A stretch of 64,000 nucleotides of DNA from Gigaspora margarita (GCA_009809945.1 WTPW01000185.1:174021-238020), one strand, 5' to 3'; counted from the first letter of the stretch, positions 34,260 to 46,708 are shown. Notes: generated by a model from the letters alone, not told the origin. Made by a program: numbers and translations.

Positions 34260-35690
34260 TGTAATAATTACTAATAAACAAACATTGCTAACACTTATGA
34301 TATATCTATAATAAAAATATACTACTACTAGACCAGTTCTTTTTATTTTACTGATTTTAAAATCAATAATTAGACTGATGAGTCTTTTGTATAGGTGTAG
34401 GTCTGATAATTGGGAGATTTTTTTATTTAATTTATTTGTATACCCATGTCTTTACATTTTACCAAAACTTTATTCCATATTGTAGATCTGAGTATATATA
34501 TAGGTCTGATATCTGAGAGGGTCTTGTATATGGTATGTTGAGTTTGTATTATACTAAGTTTTTTTTACTAAAAAAAACTATGCAGTCATTGTAATGGATC
34601 ATTAATTTGTAATATGAAAACTGATTACTGTATTTTTGCATAATAACATGCAGTGTATAATTTCAAAATTTAGAAAATTAAGCTTAATTCAGGCTATTAT
34701 TTGAAATAATGGCATGAGTGAAAATATAGTATATCAGATATGATAAATTATGAGACAAAAACATTAACAAATTTTTCTTTTAACTATTATTTAAAAAAAT
34801 TCATTTACTATTAAAAAAAAAGTCTTGCAGCCAGGTTATTGATCACTATCTCATGATATAAAAACCAAGTATATAATTTTGTGTGGGCTAAATTAATATT
34901 ATTCATAAGCTAATGAAAAATCCTGTTATAGAATTTATTTACTATTATAAATAAGATAAGTTAACTAGCATTAAAATTATCAATTCTAAGCATGCTGCTG
35001 CAAACAAAATTTTGTTAGAACTTATTCACTATTCAGATAAATATTATATGTGATTAAATTTTAGTTTGCATTAGAATGTCAAAACTTTTATTGTAAATTA
35101 TTGTAAACAATTTTATTACAAACTTACTATTATAATTCCACAATATGTAATTAAGATAAGTTAGTTTATATTAAATTTGGCATGATGTCTATTGTGAGTT
35201 ACTGTAAATAATTTGACTACAAAATTACTTGCTATTTTATTGACCATAATATGTGATTAAAAGAAGTGAGTAAGTTTGTATTGGAATTGAGCTACTTAAA
35301 AAAAATTTATTACAGTACTTATTCACTATTCTAGTGACCACAATATGTGGTTAAAACAAAATAATTTGCATAGAAATTATCGTATTTCCATTGCAAGTTA
35401 CTATAAAAAAATCTATTGCAAGTTTTATTGTTATTTAGTAACAGTTAAATCTGGGATAGCTTTCATTGAAATTGTTGTATTTCTATTATATCAGCGAATT
35501 TATAATAGCATAATCTTATGTAAGGTCTTACAAACTATAATATAAGCAAAATATTCTGTAATATATTTTGAAATATTTCGAAATATCACATTTTCAAAAT
35601 ATAACGAAAATAATTATAAAATATTTTGAAATATATAATAAAATATTTCGAAATATATTATAAAATATTTCAAACCCCTTTCAAAATATT
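34260..35690. other. No gene seen
   Basis: AT-rich. Scattered weak repeats of a phrase like TTACTATTCTAGTGACCACA with AATATGTGATTAA recur near 35140, 35230, 35325, 38020 and 38130, perhaps an old dispersed repeat. At 35560-35690 there are several AATATTTCGAAATAT palindromes. Confidence 0.5.
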
Positions 35691-35691
35691 T

Positions 35692-36475
35692 TAGGACTAG
35701 GACCAGTAGATCTGTAACCTGGATCATGCATTAGACTGCTTTTTCAAAATACAGTCAGACCCCCTAAGTGCACATTACCTAAGTGCATGGTATATGAAAA
35801 CCTCTCTAATATGCATGCCTTCACTTAGTCCCAACTCATATAACAATTATAAAATTTAACCTCCCTAAGTGCACACCTCCTCTATGTGCACATTTTGCAT
35901 TTTTTTCACTATGGTCCTGAGGAGTGCGCACTTAGGGGGTCTGACTATAGTTCAAAATAGTTCAAATACTGTACTACAAAATCAGATTAGATCTTTTGTT
36001 TATAATTAGATTTATTTTGTTTTTTTCGCTTTCTGCACTTTACAAGAACACAGACCTTTGCAAGAAAACAAACAACTTTTTGAAACCTTGCACAAGCCAA
36101 CCCATATTTTTAGGACTAGAAAACCAAGCTTGGTCAGTAGATCTGTAACCTGAATCGCGCATTAGACCTATTTTTCAAAATAGTTCGATGAAGTTCACTT
36201 TCTGTACTACAAGATCAGATTAGGTCTTTTGTTTATAATTAGATCTTCTACTTTGTTTTTTTTTTACTTTTTTTGGTTTTATTCGTTTTTTATTTTTGTT
36301 TTGCTTTTTGTTTTCGTTTTATTTTTTTTTGTTTTTATTTTGTTTTTTTCTTTTTTTTTTATTTATTTATTTTTTAATTTTTTTCATCTTATTTTTATTT
36401 TGGCACTTTACAAGAACACCTTTCAAGAAAACAAACAACTTTTTAAAACCTTGCACAGGCCAACCCAAACTTCTG
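35692..36475. repeat. Two-copy tandem duplication
   Basis: Unit A starts TAGGACTAG at 35692 and unit B TAGGACTAGA at 36111. Both continue with CAGTAGATCTGTAACCTG, ATTAGAC, TTTTTCAAAATA, CTGTACTAC, TCTTTTGTTTATAATTAGAT and GCACTTTACAAGAACAC. Unit A carries a MITE (35752-35947) that unit B lacks. Confidence 0.85.
35752..35947. mobile_element. pogo-like MITE, CAGTCAGACCCCC ends
   Basis: TIRs CAGTCAGACCCCCTAAGTGC and, reversed, TAGTCAGACCCCCTAAGTGC, flanked by TA at 35750-35751 and 35948-35949. The paralogous stretch at 36174-36186 has the empty site CAAAATAGTTC, which shows the TA duplication directly. Confidence 0.92.
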
Positions 36476-36659
36476 ACACTTTGCAAGAACACACAACTGA
36501 TGTCTCTAGCAATTTCTAAAATTTTAATAATGCTTCTTTAAAGAAATAAAGGTTTAGTTAGGACTTTATTTATTTTTTCGTTTGACATAAGTTGTTTTTG
36601 TTTTTTGTTTTTGTTTTTTTAAATTTGGTTTATTAATTAATTTTATTCCAGTACTTTGC

Positions 36660-37262
36660 GAGAAAAGAATTCTTACTTCCTGGCACTTTGCAAGAAACCA
36701 ACTCAGACTTTTTTAGCACTTCGTGTCTTTTTTAGCATTTTACAAGAACATTAACGTAGCTTTCGCAATTTCTAAATTTGCAAGAATGTGAACTCTTACT
36801 TCAGAGAAATGAAGTTTTGGGGCTTCGTTTATTTTTTTTATTAGTTTGCTTATAGTTTTTGTTTTTTTGTTTGTTTTTTTTTACTTATTTTTTTTATTTT
36901 ATTTATTCCTGAATTCTTCGACACATTGCGGCTTTTTTGGCACTTTACAAGAATACCAACTTTAACTTCTCTAGTACTTTGCAAGAACATTAACTTAGCT
37001 TTCACAATTTCTGAATTTGCAAGAACGCGAACTCTTACTTCAGAGAAATGAAGATTTGGGGCTTTGTTTAATTTTTTTATTAGTTTGCTTATAGTTTTTG
37101 TTTTTTTATTTGTTTGTTTTTTTTTACTTATTTTTTTTATTTTATTTATTTCTNACTTNTTCNACACTTTGTGACTTTTTTGGCACTTTACAAGAATACC
37201 AACTTTAACTTCTCTGGCACTTTGCAAAAACATATTAGATTTCTCTGGCAATTTGCAAGAAC
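36660..37262. repeat. 239-bp tandem repeats, CACTTTACAAGAAC motif
   Basis: Two full and one partial copies. TAGTTTGCTTATAGTTTTTG occurs at 36842 and 37081, 239 bp apart. Each is followed by a T-rich tract, then GGCACTTTACAAGAATACCA, CTTTGCAAGAACA and ACTTCAGAGAAATGAAG. Short CTTTGCAAGAACAC phrases are also scattered from 36035 on. Contains three N. Confidence 0.8.
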
Positions 37263-37264
37263 AC

Positions 37265-38525
37265 CAATACTTCTAAGAAATGTTTTTTTTTTATTTTTTC
37301 ACTTCTTTGAAGTATTTAGAAAAAGAGAGCGAAACGAAGGTTACAGCCAAAACAAAAGAAAAACCAAAGCAAAAACAATAGAAAACAAAGAAGCGAAGAT
37401 AATAGCTAACTGTGGAATAAGCAAAAATAAGTGTGTAGGATTAGTTTTTTGTATATAGTAATAGAATTAGATGCAACAAAGTGCGAAAGTAGTTTAAAAT
37501 ATTTGTAATAATGTAAAAATAATACTATATAATAATGTAATATTAATTAAAAATATATATTTAATAAATATAAATTATAATGTATAATATATAATAAAAT
37601 AAATATAAAATTTTATAATAAATTGCAAAACCATGCGAAAACCTGTAAAAAAGCATGATTATGTGAATATGTATATCATTTATTTATTTTTTAAAAAAAT
37701 TTTAATATTGCAAAACAATGTGAAAATATCAAAATATTACCTCCTGCGCACATTAGCTTATTGATTTGCATGAGTACACGACCCCTGTAGAGGAGAAAAT
37801 TTGCATTTGTTTATTTGGTCTATTTTGCAATATTTTGCAATATATTTCAAAATATTTCAAAATAATAACAGTAATATTACCATAAATAATGTAATATATT
37901 ATGTAATATGCTGCGTCGATTGTAAGTTTTTCACAATATTATGGGGCATAATATCTTACGTAAGATTACGTATATAATATTCGCTGATGTATAATATACT
38001 GTGAATTATTCTGTTACAGAACTTACTATTCTGGTGACTACAATATATGATTAATATGAGTTGGTTTGCATTGAAATGAATGTGATTTCTATTATAAATA
38101 ACTAAAAAATTCTATTAAGAGCTTACAATTTTGATAACTACAATAAGTTGTTAAAGTGAGTTAGTTTATATTGGAATTATCATAATTTCTATTGTGAGCA
38201 TTGTTACAGAACTTACTCATTATTTCAGTAATTTCTATCATTAGGCTATTTGAAATTACAATTTCATTTAACGTTCTCCCTCTACTAGCTCTAAGAGCTC
38301 CTTCTAGAATTAAACAGACTAGTCAGAATACTTATCTTATTTAGAATTCCAATAAATCATGTATTTATAAGTTAACCAAAAATAATTTGTTTATTTTTTG
38401 CAATTTTAATATGTTTGTTTAATTTGACCCTCTCCTTTCACTATGCTTAAGCTTCTTAAAGGAACATTAAATGAAATTATAAATTCAAATGGCCTTAGTA
38501 CTATAAATATTTAGTTGCAAAACCT
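37265..38525. other. No gene seen
   Basis: AT-rich spacer with simple A/T repeats. A 114-codon open frame across 37114-37458 is low-complexity and not believed. Confidence 0.5.
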
Positions 38526-38529
38526 ATTA

Positions 38530-38699
38530 TAGTAAAACCTCCATAGCTGCACCCACTACAAGTACTCACTCTCTAAATGCATGCTCAAGTTCTGGCCCAA
38601 ATATATTCTTTCCTCCATAAATACATTTCTCTTATTGATCTCTAAATGCATGATGTTAAAGCTTAGCCCCAAGAATGTGCACTTATAGAGGTTTTACTG
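38530..38699. mobile_element. pogo-like MITE, CAGTAAAACCTC ends
   Basis: The left end TAGTAAAACCTCCATAG and the right end, reversed, CAGTAAAACCTCTATAAG are flanked by TA (38528-38529, 38700-38701). 170 bp with GTGCA-type subterminal words, like the element at 35752. Confidence 0.8.
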
Positions 38700-38704
38700 T
38701 ATTA

Positions 38705-40540
38705 TTCTTTTGATACACAATATAAGGTTCACTAATGCATATTATTAGTATTATCTATACCTCAAATAATAATATCAAAGATGTATAATGCATAATGAAC
38801 AAAAGTTGATTTTTAAAATCATAAATAGATAACTGAATTTGTTATTATTATGTAGAAGACTGTGAATATCATAGTCAAGACATAACTTTGGATGTCTTGA
38901 TTTTCACAATATACTATATAATTTTACTATAAAGTTTGGCATATATTTAGTAAACCTTTTAAGAATGCATCATCTAACTATGTAAACATAGCTATAATTG
39001 GAAATAATCTGAGAATTTGTTAACAAAACTAACAAATATATTTTTAGTATGTACATGCATGATTTCAAATAAAGTTTGCATGGCAATGCATACATCTTAT
39101 TATGGAATCAAAGTCTTCAAACTTAAAAATCTTATAAATACACCCAAATATGATAAAAAATTTTTGGGCTATATCAATATCGATATCAATATTGATATTA
39201 TATATATCTGATATATCAAAATAGCTTAGATAATAATAATGATAATGATAAGATAATATAAAATTATTTGATAAAAATTCTTTCTGTTTTAGCCTAAAAG
39301 GAAATGTGGTGGGTCATGAGTAAAAACATAGCCAATAAACAAGACAATCTATATCTAATCTTAACATTACTTGAAATGATATACAGCATGCCACTAAAAA
39401 AAGATAGAAGTGGGTTAATATAGTAAGGTCATACAAAATTAATTTCTTGGATTTCATAACCCAGGCAAGTCTAAAAACAAGAATCTAAATTTCAATTACC
39501 AGAAACAGAATGATGAATATCATGTAGTATGTGGTTATATAGCAATCAAAATAATGTTAATATGCAAATCTTAGATCTGATTGGTCCACGTGACTAAATA
39601 TCATCTGTTGTTTATTTTGTATGTGACAAGCATCATATTGTATGCTGTTAGAAGACTATCTTGTTTTTTTTACGTGAGTATGTACATATATGTGTGATAG
39701 GAAGTTTAGTTGATATAAGCCAGTTAATTAAAATATTCTATAATATAAGTTTATAAATGTGAGTATTATTGGCTGCAAATGCATCTGTTAACCAATGATT
39801 TTGCATATAATATAATTAAAATAATTTTCTTTGCAGATGATGCATTTATAATAAAACTAAAAAGTCTCTTATTACAGGTTCCTTAGATATAATTATAAAT
39901 TATCAATTTATCTGAATATAACAACAACAACAATAAGAGCAATATTAATACCAAATTCAAATTGCAAGAGCAAGAACAATAACATACTATAGTAGACAAT
40001 AAAAAATTCTTTTGAGTTTGTAAAATATGAATTTTACTTTTTTGGCTATTTTTTGCTTAAATTAGTTTGTACAATTAGATAATTATACAACATAATCGAA
40101 TTTGGCTAAAATATATTGAATTTGGCAAATTAGCATTTCACAATTTTTAGAGCATTGCTTAAGTGCATTAATATTGCTTATAAATTTGATTGTATATCCA
40201 AAATCTATGAGCTGCTACTTCAAATATTACTTAACAATTGACATTACTATCAAGTTGTTGCACTATGTAATTGACTGATTAATTGATTCATTAGATGCTG
40301 CATAGAGCTATTAAATGGTCCAACTTAAACTAATAGATTGCCAGTTTGTTCTAGAACCAGACTAATCCTGTTTTTTTTGGAACAGACTAAAAAGACTGTC
40401 ATTAAATTATTGTTATAGATAAATTTGAATAAAATCATAATCTGATTCTGTGATTTTTTGTAATATTTAATATGTATACAATAAATAAAATATCTACTAT
40501 ATTTGTGAGAAACTTTTTATTGAGTTGACATAAAGTTATA
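38705..40540. other. No gene seen
   Basis: AT-rich spacer. A phrase GGTCATACAAAATTAATTTC at 39427 is a degraded end of the CACAAAGTTAATTTT family seen at 46161. Otherwise nothing supportable. Confidence 0.5.
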
Positions 40541-40542
40541 GT

Positions 40543-40822
40543 TAGGGTTCCTCAAACTCAAATCAAATCAAATATCAAGTATATTTGAATTTGATCAAAC
40601 AAATAAGTCTTGATTTGAATTTGATTTAATTAAAATTTCTGTATTTGAATTTGATTTGATTTGAAATTTGACTTATAAATTATCAAATATTTCAAATATT
40701 TGATTAAATCAATCAAATATTTATTAATTTGAATTTGATTTGATTTGAAAATTCTGTATTTGAATTTAATTTGAGTTCAAATATTTGATCAAATCAAATC
40801 AAATCAAATTGTAGAACCCTAG
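40543..40822. mobile_element. TCAAAT-rich repeat family, copy 2
   Basis: Starts TAGGGTTCCTCAAA and ends GTAGAACCCTAG. The inside is made of TTGAATTTGATTTGAT and ATCAAATCAAATCAAAT runs, as in 2789-3053. Confidence 0.65.
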
Positions 40823-40906
40823 TTATAGTAATAGGTTAAGCAAATAACTAGTTTAAATTTGGAAAGACTAAATTTTTTATAGTGTAAATCTGGTGTAGAG
40901 CTGTTA

Positions 40907-42782
40907 AGCAGTTTGAATTAAACTGCTAGCTCTGCAGTCTGTCTTAGGACTAGAACATTCTAGTCTTTATAGGTAGACTATAAAGACTATTGGTACTAAT
41001 ATAGTTGGTATTAAATTATTGTAATAAATATATATAGACTAATTTTTTGACTTATTAAATTCAGATTATTAGCATGATTATAAATATACAGCATATATAA
41101 CAGGCCCAGGACATGTCCCTTTCATTGTTGTCTATAATTAAAATTTTCAAAAAAACATATGAATTTACTATATAACTTTGGGCTAAGATTCTTTTAAATC
41201 TTACTTATTAACTTTAAATTAAATTTTTCGGGTATATAGAACAAGGAGAGAAGAAAAAATTGAGCTTAAAAATTGAATTAAAATTTTGCCAATTTTGCAC
41301 AAAACGAAAATGTAACTTGGCCAAAATCAAATATTTTCCGATTTTAACATAAGAAGTATGTGTAAAAACATGCCCTGAACAACTTTACTTAGTCGACAGA
41401 AGTAGGTTACCTTGTAAGAAAAATGGGTTATATATGTACTAAACTTAAAATTTTTGGGTTTTCAATATAAAACCCCTTTTTTGTCAACCTACTTCTGTCG
41501 ACTAAGTAAAGTTGTTCAGGGCATGTTTTTACATATACTTCTTATGTTAAAATCGGAAAATATTTGATTTTGGCCAAGTTACATTTTCGTTTTGTGCAAA
41601 ATTGGCAAAATTTTAATTCAATTTTTAAGCTCAATTTTTTCTTCTCCCCTTGTTCTATATACTCGAAAAATTTAATTTAAAGTTAATAAGTAAGATTTAA
41701 AAGAATCTTAGCTCAAAGTTATATAGTAAATTCATATGTTTTTTTGAAAATTTTAATTATAAACAACATTTTGAACCCCTGTAAGGGGACATGTCCTGGG
41801 CCTGATAAAGTTGATTTTTAGAGCCTTAGACAATAATAAACATTAAGGGTAGGGGGTACAAATTGCAAATTACATATAAAATTTGTGGTATTGATTTATT
41901 CTTTTTAAAATTTTGTAAAATTTTTTTAAGCAAATCGTTTTTGAACTATTAAATAAAATAATAGATCAGGTTTTTCTGATTCTAAAAATAGCAAATTTAT
42001 TAAAATTGGTTGAATATTCGTCAAGTTATGATGATTTATATTTTTGTTGTCAAAAGTTATTTACAAAATCATATTATGATCATATGATATAGACCAATCA
42101 AAATTAATTAATTTGTGTAACTGGAGGAAATTTGAGTCCACTGAGGGAACTTTATGATATATAGAAGTATAATTTTTTTAAATATATACTTTATTAAAAT
42201 TTTACTATTATATAATGTGCATTTTGTTCTATATATTATAAAATTTTAGTCAAATTTGGTTACAAATGTGAAAAGTTTTATTAGTAGCACATTTTTAATT
42301 TCTATATAAATCTCATTGTACCACTGAAATCATATAATAAATAATCTATGTACCCCTACCCCTAAATCAGAATTTTTCTTAATTATAAAAATAGTTTTCT
42401 TTAACAAGAATAAGACATACACAAATTTAATATTTTTAACTAAAATGAATGTCTAGATTTACTTCAGGATAAGGTTCAAAATTCATTGCATTGTTATCAC
42501 TAATAATAATAGACAGGTTTAAATATTGGTTAGAGTAGCTTTAATGCAATTAAACAAGTAATAAACTAATAATTTGAATAGAGTCTATAATAATAATATT
42601 TAATAATACATAATAATTAACATGTTGATGTAATTTATATAGCATTTATTAATCTAATAATTAGTCTGTCCAGTCTAATACTGATTAGTCTTAATTGGTT
42701 CTGGACTGCAGTCTGGTCCAACTTTTTAAAAGACTGCTAGTCTTTGACCAAAATGAACCAGATAGACTGATTAATGGCCCTA
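40907..42782. mobile_element. Possible hAT-like element holding a foldback
   Basis: TAGAGCTGTTAAGCAGTTTG at 40907 and, reversed from 42782, TAGGGCCATTAATCAGTCTA share a TAG.GC..TTAA.CAGT pattern, and both ends carry many AGACTAG-type words. A further, similar left end (TAGAGCTATTAAATGGTCC) lies at 40303. The 704-bp foldback at 41101 is inside. No transposase recognised. Confidence 0.35.
41101..41804. mobile_element. 704-bp foldback element with ATAA duplication
   Basis: Two nearly identical inverted arms of about 310 bp start CAGGCCCAGGACATGTCCCT and end with its complement. Arms close at GACAGAAGTAGGTT (about 41394-41407) and AACCTACTTCTGTC (about 41486-41499), leaving a spacer of about 80 bp. 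The flanks ATAA at 41097-41100 and 41805-41808 look like a 4-bp target duplication. The high arm identity suggests recent arrival. The transcript would be a strong double-stranded RNA hairpin. Confidence 0.85.
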
Positions 42783-42784
42783 AT

Positions 42785-43770
42785 ACTATAGCAATTATAT
42801 TGATTATTGAGTAGTTTCAGACAGTTTATAATTAGGGTTGTTATAACTTACTTGACAATATACTTTATATAGTAAATTATAGTAAGTTAACTGTAACCTA
42901 CCTGGGCCACTATGTAAGTTATAATTTAGGTATTAAAGTTGGCCAAATTAGATAACAATTTTTACTACATTAACATTAACTTGATATAGCCTCAATAATT
43001 AAACAATGAATAATCAAACCCAAATTATAGTATAATTTACCAAATTTTATAAATTGAGTTATTTTGAGTTTATATATATCATCAGCAAATTTTATATATA
43101 GATATATATCTATTACTACTGATAAGACATATATCAATGATCAACACCTCTGCCGACTATTATTGATAGTGATAGTAATCGATATATATCTGATATAGAT
43201 ATTAATTGATATATAACCAATATATCAATAGTGATTATAATTGATATATATCTATAATCGTCAATAATCGATATAATCAATATAAAAAACAAGTGTGTTA
43301 TTTTATGGCAACCCCATTATTAGCAAACCAAATTGATCTCATGATCACATTTTTTATTATTAAAAATTTTATCCAAACATTTAATTTATTATTAATACAA
43401 CTTAGCCGATTATGGCAATATGATATCACGGTTACTAATACTATTTTGTACAATAGAAAATATACATACTATATATAGAAAGAAAAAAAATTGTATTGTC
43501 CTGAAACTTATTCTAAAGCAATGCCAAAATCTACAAGTTCAGTGGACAAAACTGCACTAGCTACAACAAAATTGTCCTCAAAACAAGCATCAATATAAAA
43601 ATTACGCCTAAAACAGTACCATACAAACGACGAAACCACAACCAAAGATCTAGAACTACAAGAAACAATAAAATCACAACCAAAGACCCTAGTGCAACAA
43701 ATAAAATCGAATCAAAGACTCCAGCATGAAATTGTGCAACCAAAGATCCTAGTACCACAAAGAATAATAA
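42785..43770. other. No gene seen
   Basis: AT-rich; 43080-43280 is a run of TGATATATATCAAT-type imperfect palindromes. No coding sequence is supported. Confidence 0.5.
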
Positions 43771-44015
43771 AATCGAGTTGTAATGGCACTAATGACAAAA
43801 TCATAATTGTAACAGGACCAATGATGAAACAACGCACATATCTAAGCCTTTGAAAAATTATAAATCGAGTCGTAATGGCACCAATGACGAAATCATAATT
43901 GTAATAGCACCAATGACGAAACAACACACATATCTAAGCTGTTGAAAAATTAAAAATTGAGTAATAACGGCACCAACGATGAAACAATGCACATATCTAA
44001 GCTGTTAAAAAATTA
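43771..44015. repeat. 91-bp tandem repeat, three copies
   Basis: AAATCGAGTTGTAATGGCAC starts copies at 43771, 43862 and 43952. Each continues with CCAATGACGAAACAA, CGCACATATCTAAGC and GAAAAATTA. Composition is oddly free of G runs on the plus strand. Confidence 0.75.
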
Positions 44016-44046
44016 ATTAGAAAAAAAAAGAAAAAGCTTACTTAAT

Positions 44047-44660
44047 CCTACAAAAACTTACCCCAAGCAACAACGTGACAAAAAGCAACAAAAACGATGC
44101 CAAAACAGAACAGCGAATCTAATACCAAAAAATTAACAAGAAAAAAAATCCTTCAAAAGCACATACATGAAGTGCCCAAAAAGTTCCTAAAAAGGAAAAG
44201 GCTAAGCCGCAGCAAATTATACCAAACTTATCCATGCTACAAATCACAACTAAAGACCTCAGCACTACAAAGAACAACAAAAGCGCAAACAAAACCCTAG
44301 TGCCACAAACAAACCAAAGAAAATTGCTACTGAAGTCTCTAGAGCTACAAAGAACAACGAATTCACAATCTTAACAGCACCAATGACAAAACTATGCCCA
44401 CACCTAAGCCATTAAAAAATCAAAAAAAAGAAAAGTTAGAAAGTTTAATATTACAAATACTCTTCCCAAGCAACAACGCAACAAAAAGTGACAAAAATGA
44501 GGACAAAATGGTACTAACAGCAAATCTAACATACACCAAAATCAAACAAGAAAAAAAATATTTTGAAAACATATTCACGAAGTGCCCAGAAAGTTCCAAT
44601 ACCAATTCCAGGTTGTCTGCGCAGAAAAAAGACATGTCCAGTAAGTTCCAATGAATCATG
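44047..44660. repeat. Degenerate direct repeats, CAACAA-rich
   Basis: A block with CCAAGCAACAACGTGACAAA, CAAGAAAAAAAATC, ACATGAAGTGCCCA and AAAGTTCC near 44062-44190 recurs near 44464-44598. The open frames inside are repetitive and lysine-rich, and are not accepted as genes. Confidence 0.55.
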
Positions 44661-45281
44661 CTGATTTCAAAGGGAAAAAACCCTATAGTCCAAGCTCAAC
44701 AAACTCAACATGTCTGGCAGCCCAATAAAATGACCTTAATAAAAAAAAAGGTATTAGTTCTTGTATTTAAAGATAAAAATATAAGTAAAAAAAAACTAAT
44801 AGTACTTATCAGAAAAAAAACAAAAAAAAAGATTATCAAATTGCGATCTACTTATATATACTATTTTTAAAATAAATAAAAAAAAATAAATAAATGAAAA
44901 AAATAAATAAATGAAAAAAATAAAAAAAAAATAAAAAATACTAGTAAATAAAAAAAAATTAAAAAAAGAACTATTATATAATAAATTGTTAAGAATCTTA
45001 ATGATCTAAGATCTAAAAATAAATAGTTAAGATTCTTAATGATCTAAAATAGATCATAAAGATTCTTAACGATCTAAAATAGATTATTAATGATCATTAA
45101 GATTCTTAACGATTATAATTTAGTAGTAATCGCTACATGCTAATTATTGATTTCTAACAATTAATTGATGATTATTGATTTATATATTTCGATGATAATT
45201 GATCAATAGTTGTGTATCGATTATAATCTATTTTTGATATATATTAATTTTTGATAAGTATCGATTTATAACCAGAATATC

Positions 45282-45448
45282 AATATATGGAACCCCTACA
45301 GCAAAAGGGGGCAGTGGGACAAAAAAAAATTTTTTTATTTTAATTGATTTCTTGAAGAATCAGATTAATAGGATTACAATTTTTATAAAATTANAAAAAC
45401 AAAATTTTTGTCCCACTGCCCCCTTTTGCTGTGGGGGTCCCCATATAT
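45282..45448. mobile_element. MITE, GGACCCCCACAGC ends
   Basis: AACCCCTACAGCAAAAGGGG, then GCAGTGGGACAAAAA, is mirrored by TTTTTGTCCCACTGCCCCCT, then TTTGCTGTGGGGGTCC. ATATATGG and CCATATAT lie at the two edges. One N inside. Confidence 0.8.
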
Positions 45449-46160
45449 CGCTATTTTCTAATCATTATATATTGATTTGTTGCTATATATCGATAATTAT
45501 CTATCTAAAATATTTGCTGATGATAATTTATATACTATATAACATAAATTACATGTATTACATAAAAATTAACAACTCTATTAATAATTCTTTATTTATT
45601 ATCAAATAAGTGATGTACAAATCTTATTTATTTTTTTAATTATTACTCAAATATACTTATTGAAGAGTTTCAAAATTAAGAAATAAGTTGCATATTTCGA
45701 AATAAGTAAAATTTTTTAAATTAGAAAAATAAAATGATTTTCTAGTTTTACTTTTGAAACCTCTAACTAGTAAATTTTAGTTCTTATTTGAAAATTAGCA
45801 TTAATGTAATGAATTTTGTGGTAATTATAATAGAACAGAATGAAATCTGAGTTGCAAAATCAACATTGTAGATAGGGTAGGGTTAAATCTGCATAATATT
45901 ATGTTTTTTATTATATAAAAGCAGATTTTACTATAATGCTATTATCATAGCAGTTTTCACTATATCACAACTCAGTTTTATACTATCATATTGTAATTAC
46001 CAAAATTAAAGTAAATTAGCTCAATACATTTCTTGTTTCTAATTATGCAATGAACCCTGGGCTACAATCCATAAAATAATGTTAATGTCCACTTCCTGCA
46101 CCATTTCTCAATTTAATTGACTCATGCATATGAAAAAAGAATTATATGTTTGATACTTTA

Positions 46161-46563
46161 GGTCACACAAAGTTAATTTTTTATATTGCATAACCCACCA
46201 ACTCAATTTTTCTAAAAAATTTTTTTTAAAATTTCTATTGTGCCAATAATTCCATTTTAGACATTTAATTATTTTCTCCAGTATTACCTGATGATCTTAC
46301 TTTTCTGTAATTACAGTATAACCTTACAATAGTCACATGCCAAAATCAAACATTCTATGTGCCTATCGCGAGATTGTAATTAAAGCGTGCAAGAATTTAT
46401 ATTAGTGTATATAGTTAAATAGAAGAATTGAGGTAACTATAGCGAGATTGTAACTAATGCATATGTGACTATTGCGGGTTATACTGTACCTGATATGCCC
46501 AATAAAAAAAGACAATTTTCTGATTCCATGTTATGCAAACTGAAGAATTAACTTTGCATGACC
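46161..46563. mobile_element. CACAAAGTTAATTTTT-family element, copy 1
   Basis: The left end GGTCACACAAAGTTAATTTT is mirrored by the right end AATTAACTTTGCATGACC, and TATTGCATAACC by GTTATGCAA. A pogo-like MITE is nested inside at 46314-46486. Related ends occur at 46588, 39427, 63668 and 63794. Confidence 0.7.
46314..46486. mobile_element. pogo-like MITE nested in another element
   Basis: Ends CAGTATAACCTTACAATAGT and, reversed, CAGTATAACCCGCAATAGTC, with TA on both sides (46312-46313, 46487-46488). Subterminal CACATGC/GCATATGTG are also paired. Confidence 0.85.
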
Positions 46564-46587
46564 ATAGAAGTGAACATGAATTAATTT

Positions 46588-46708
46588 AGGCTACATAAAG
46601 TTAATTTTTTTTAAAAAAAAATAAATAAATAAATAAAAAAATCTGACTGTTAACTGGAATTTTGAAACACCAGATTATGCAAAATGAAAAATTAACTTTG
46701 TGTGGCCT
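46588..46708. mobile_element. CACAAAGTTAATTTTT-family element, copy 2
   Basis: AGGCTACATAAAGTTAATTT at the left and AAAATTAACTTTGTGTGGCC(T) at the right, with GATTATGCAAAATG just inside. About 120 bp, only 25 bp from copy 1. Confidence 0.65.

Noticed and set aside
36229..36541. Phe-rich ORFs
   Set aside because: Translation of a T-rich low-complexity tract inside tandem repeats.
36850..37458. 133- and 114-codon ORFs on opposite strands
   Set aside because: They cover the 239-bp tandem repeat with N and are low-complexity.
44097..44870. Lys-rich ORFs
   Set aside because: Repetitive CAACAA/AAAAA sequence; the frames are long only because the plus strand is poor in stop codons.
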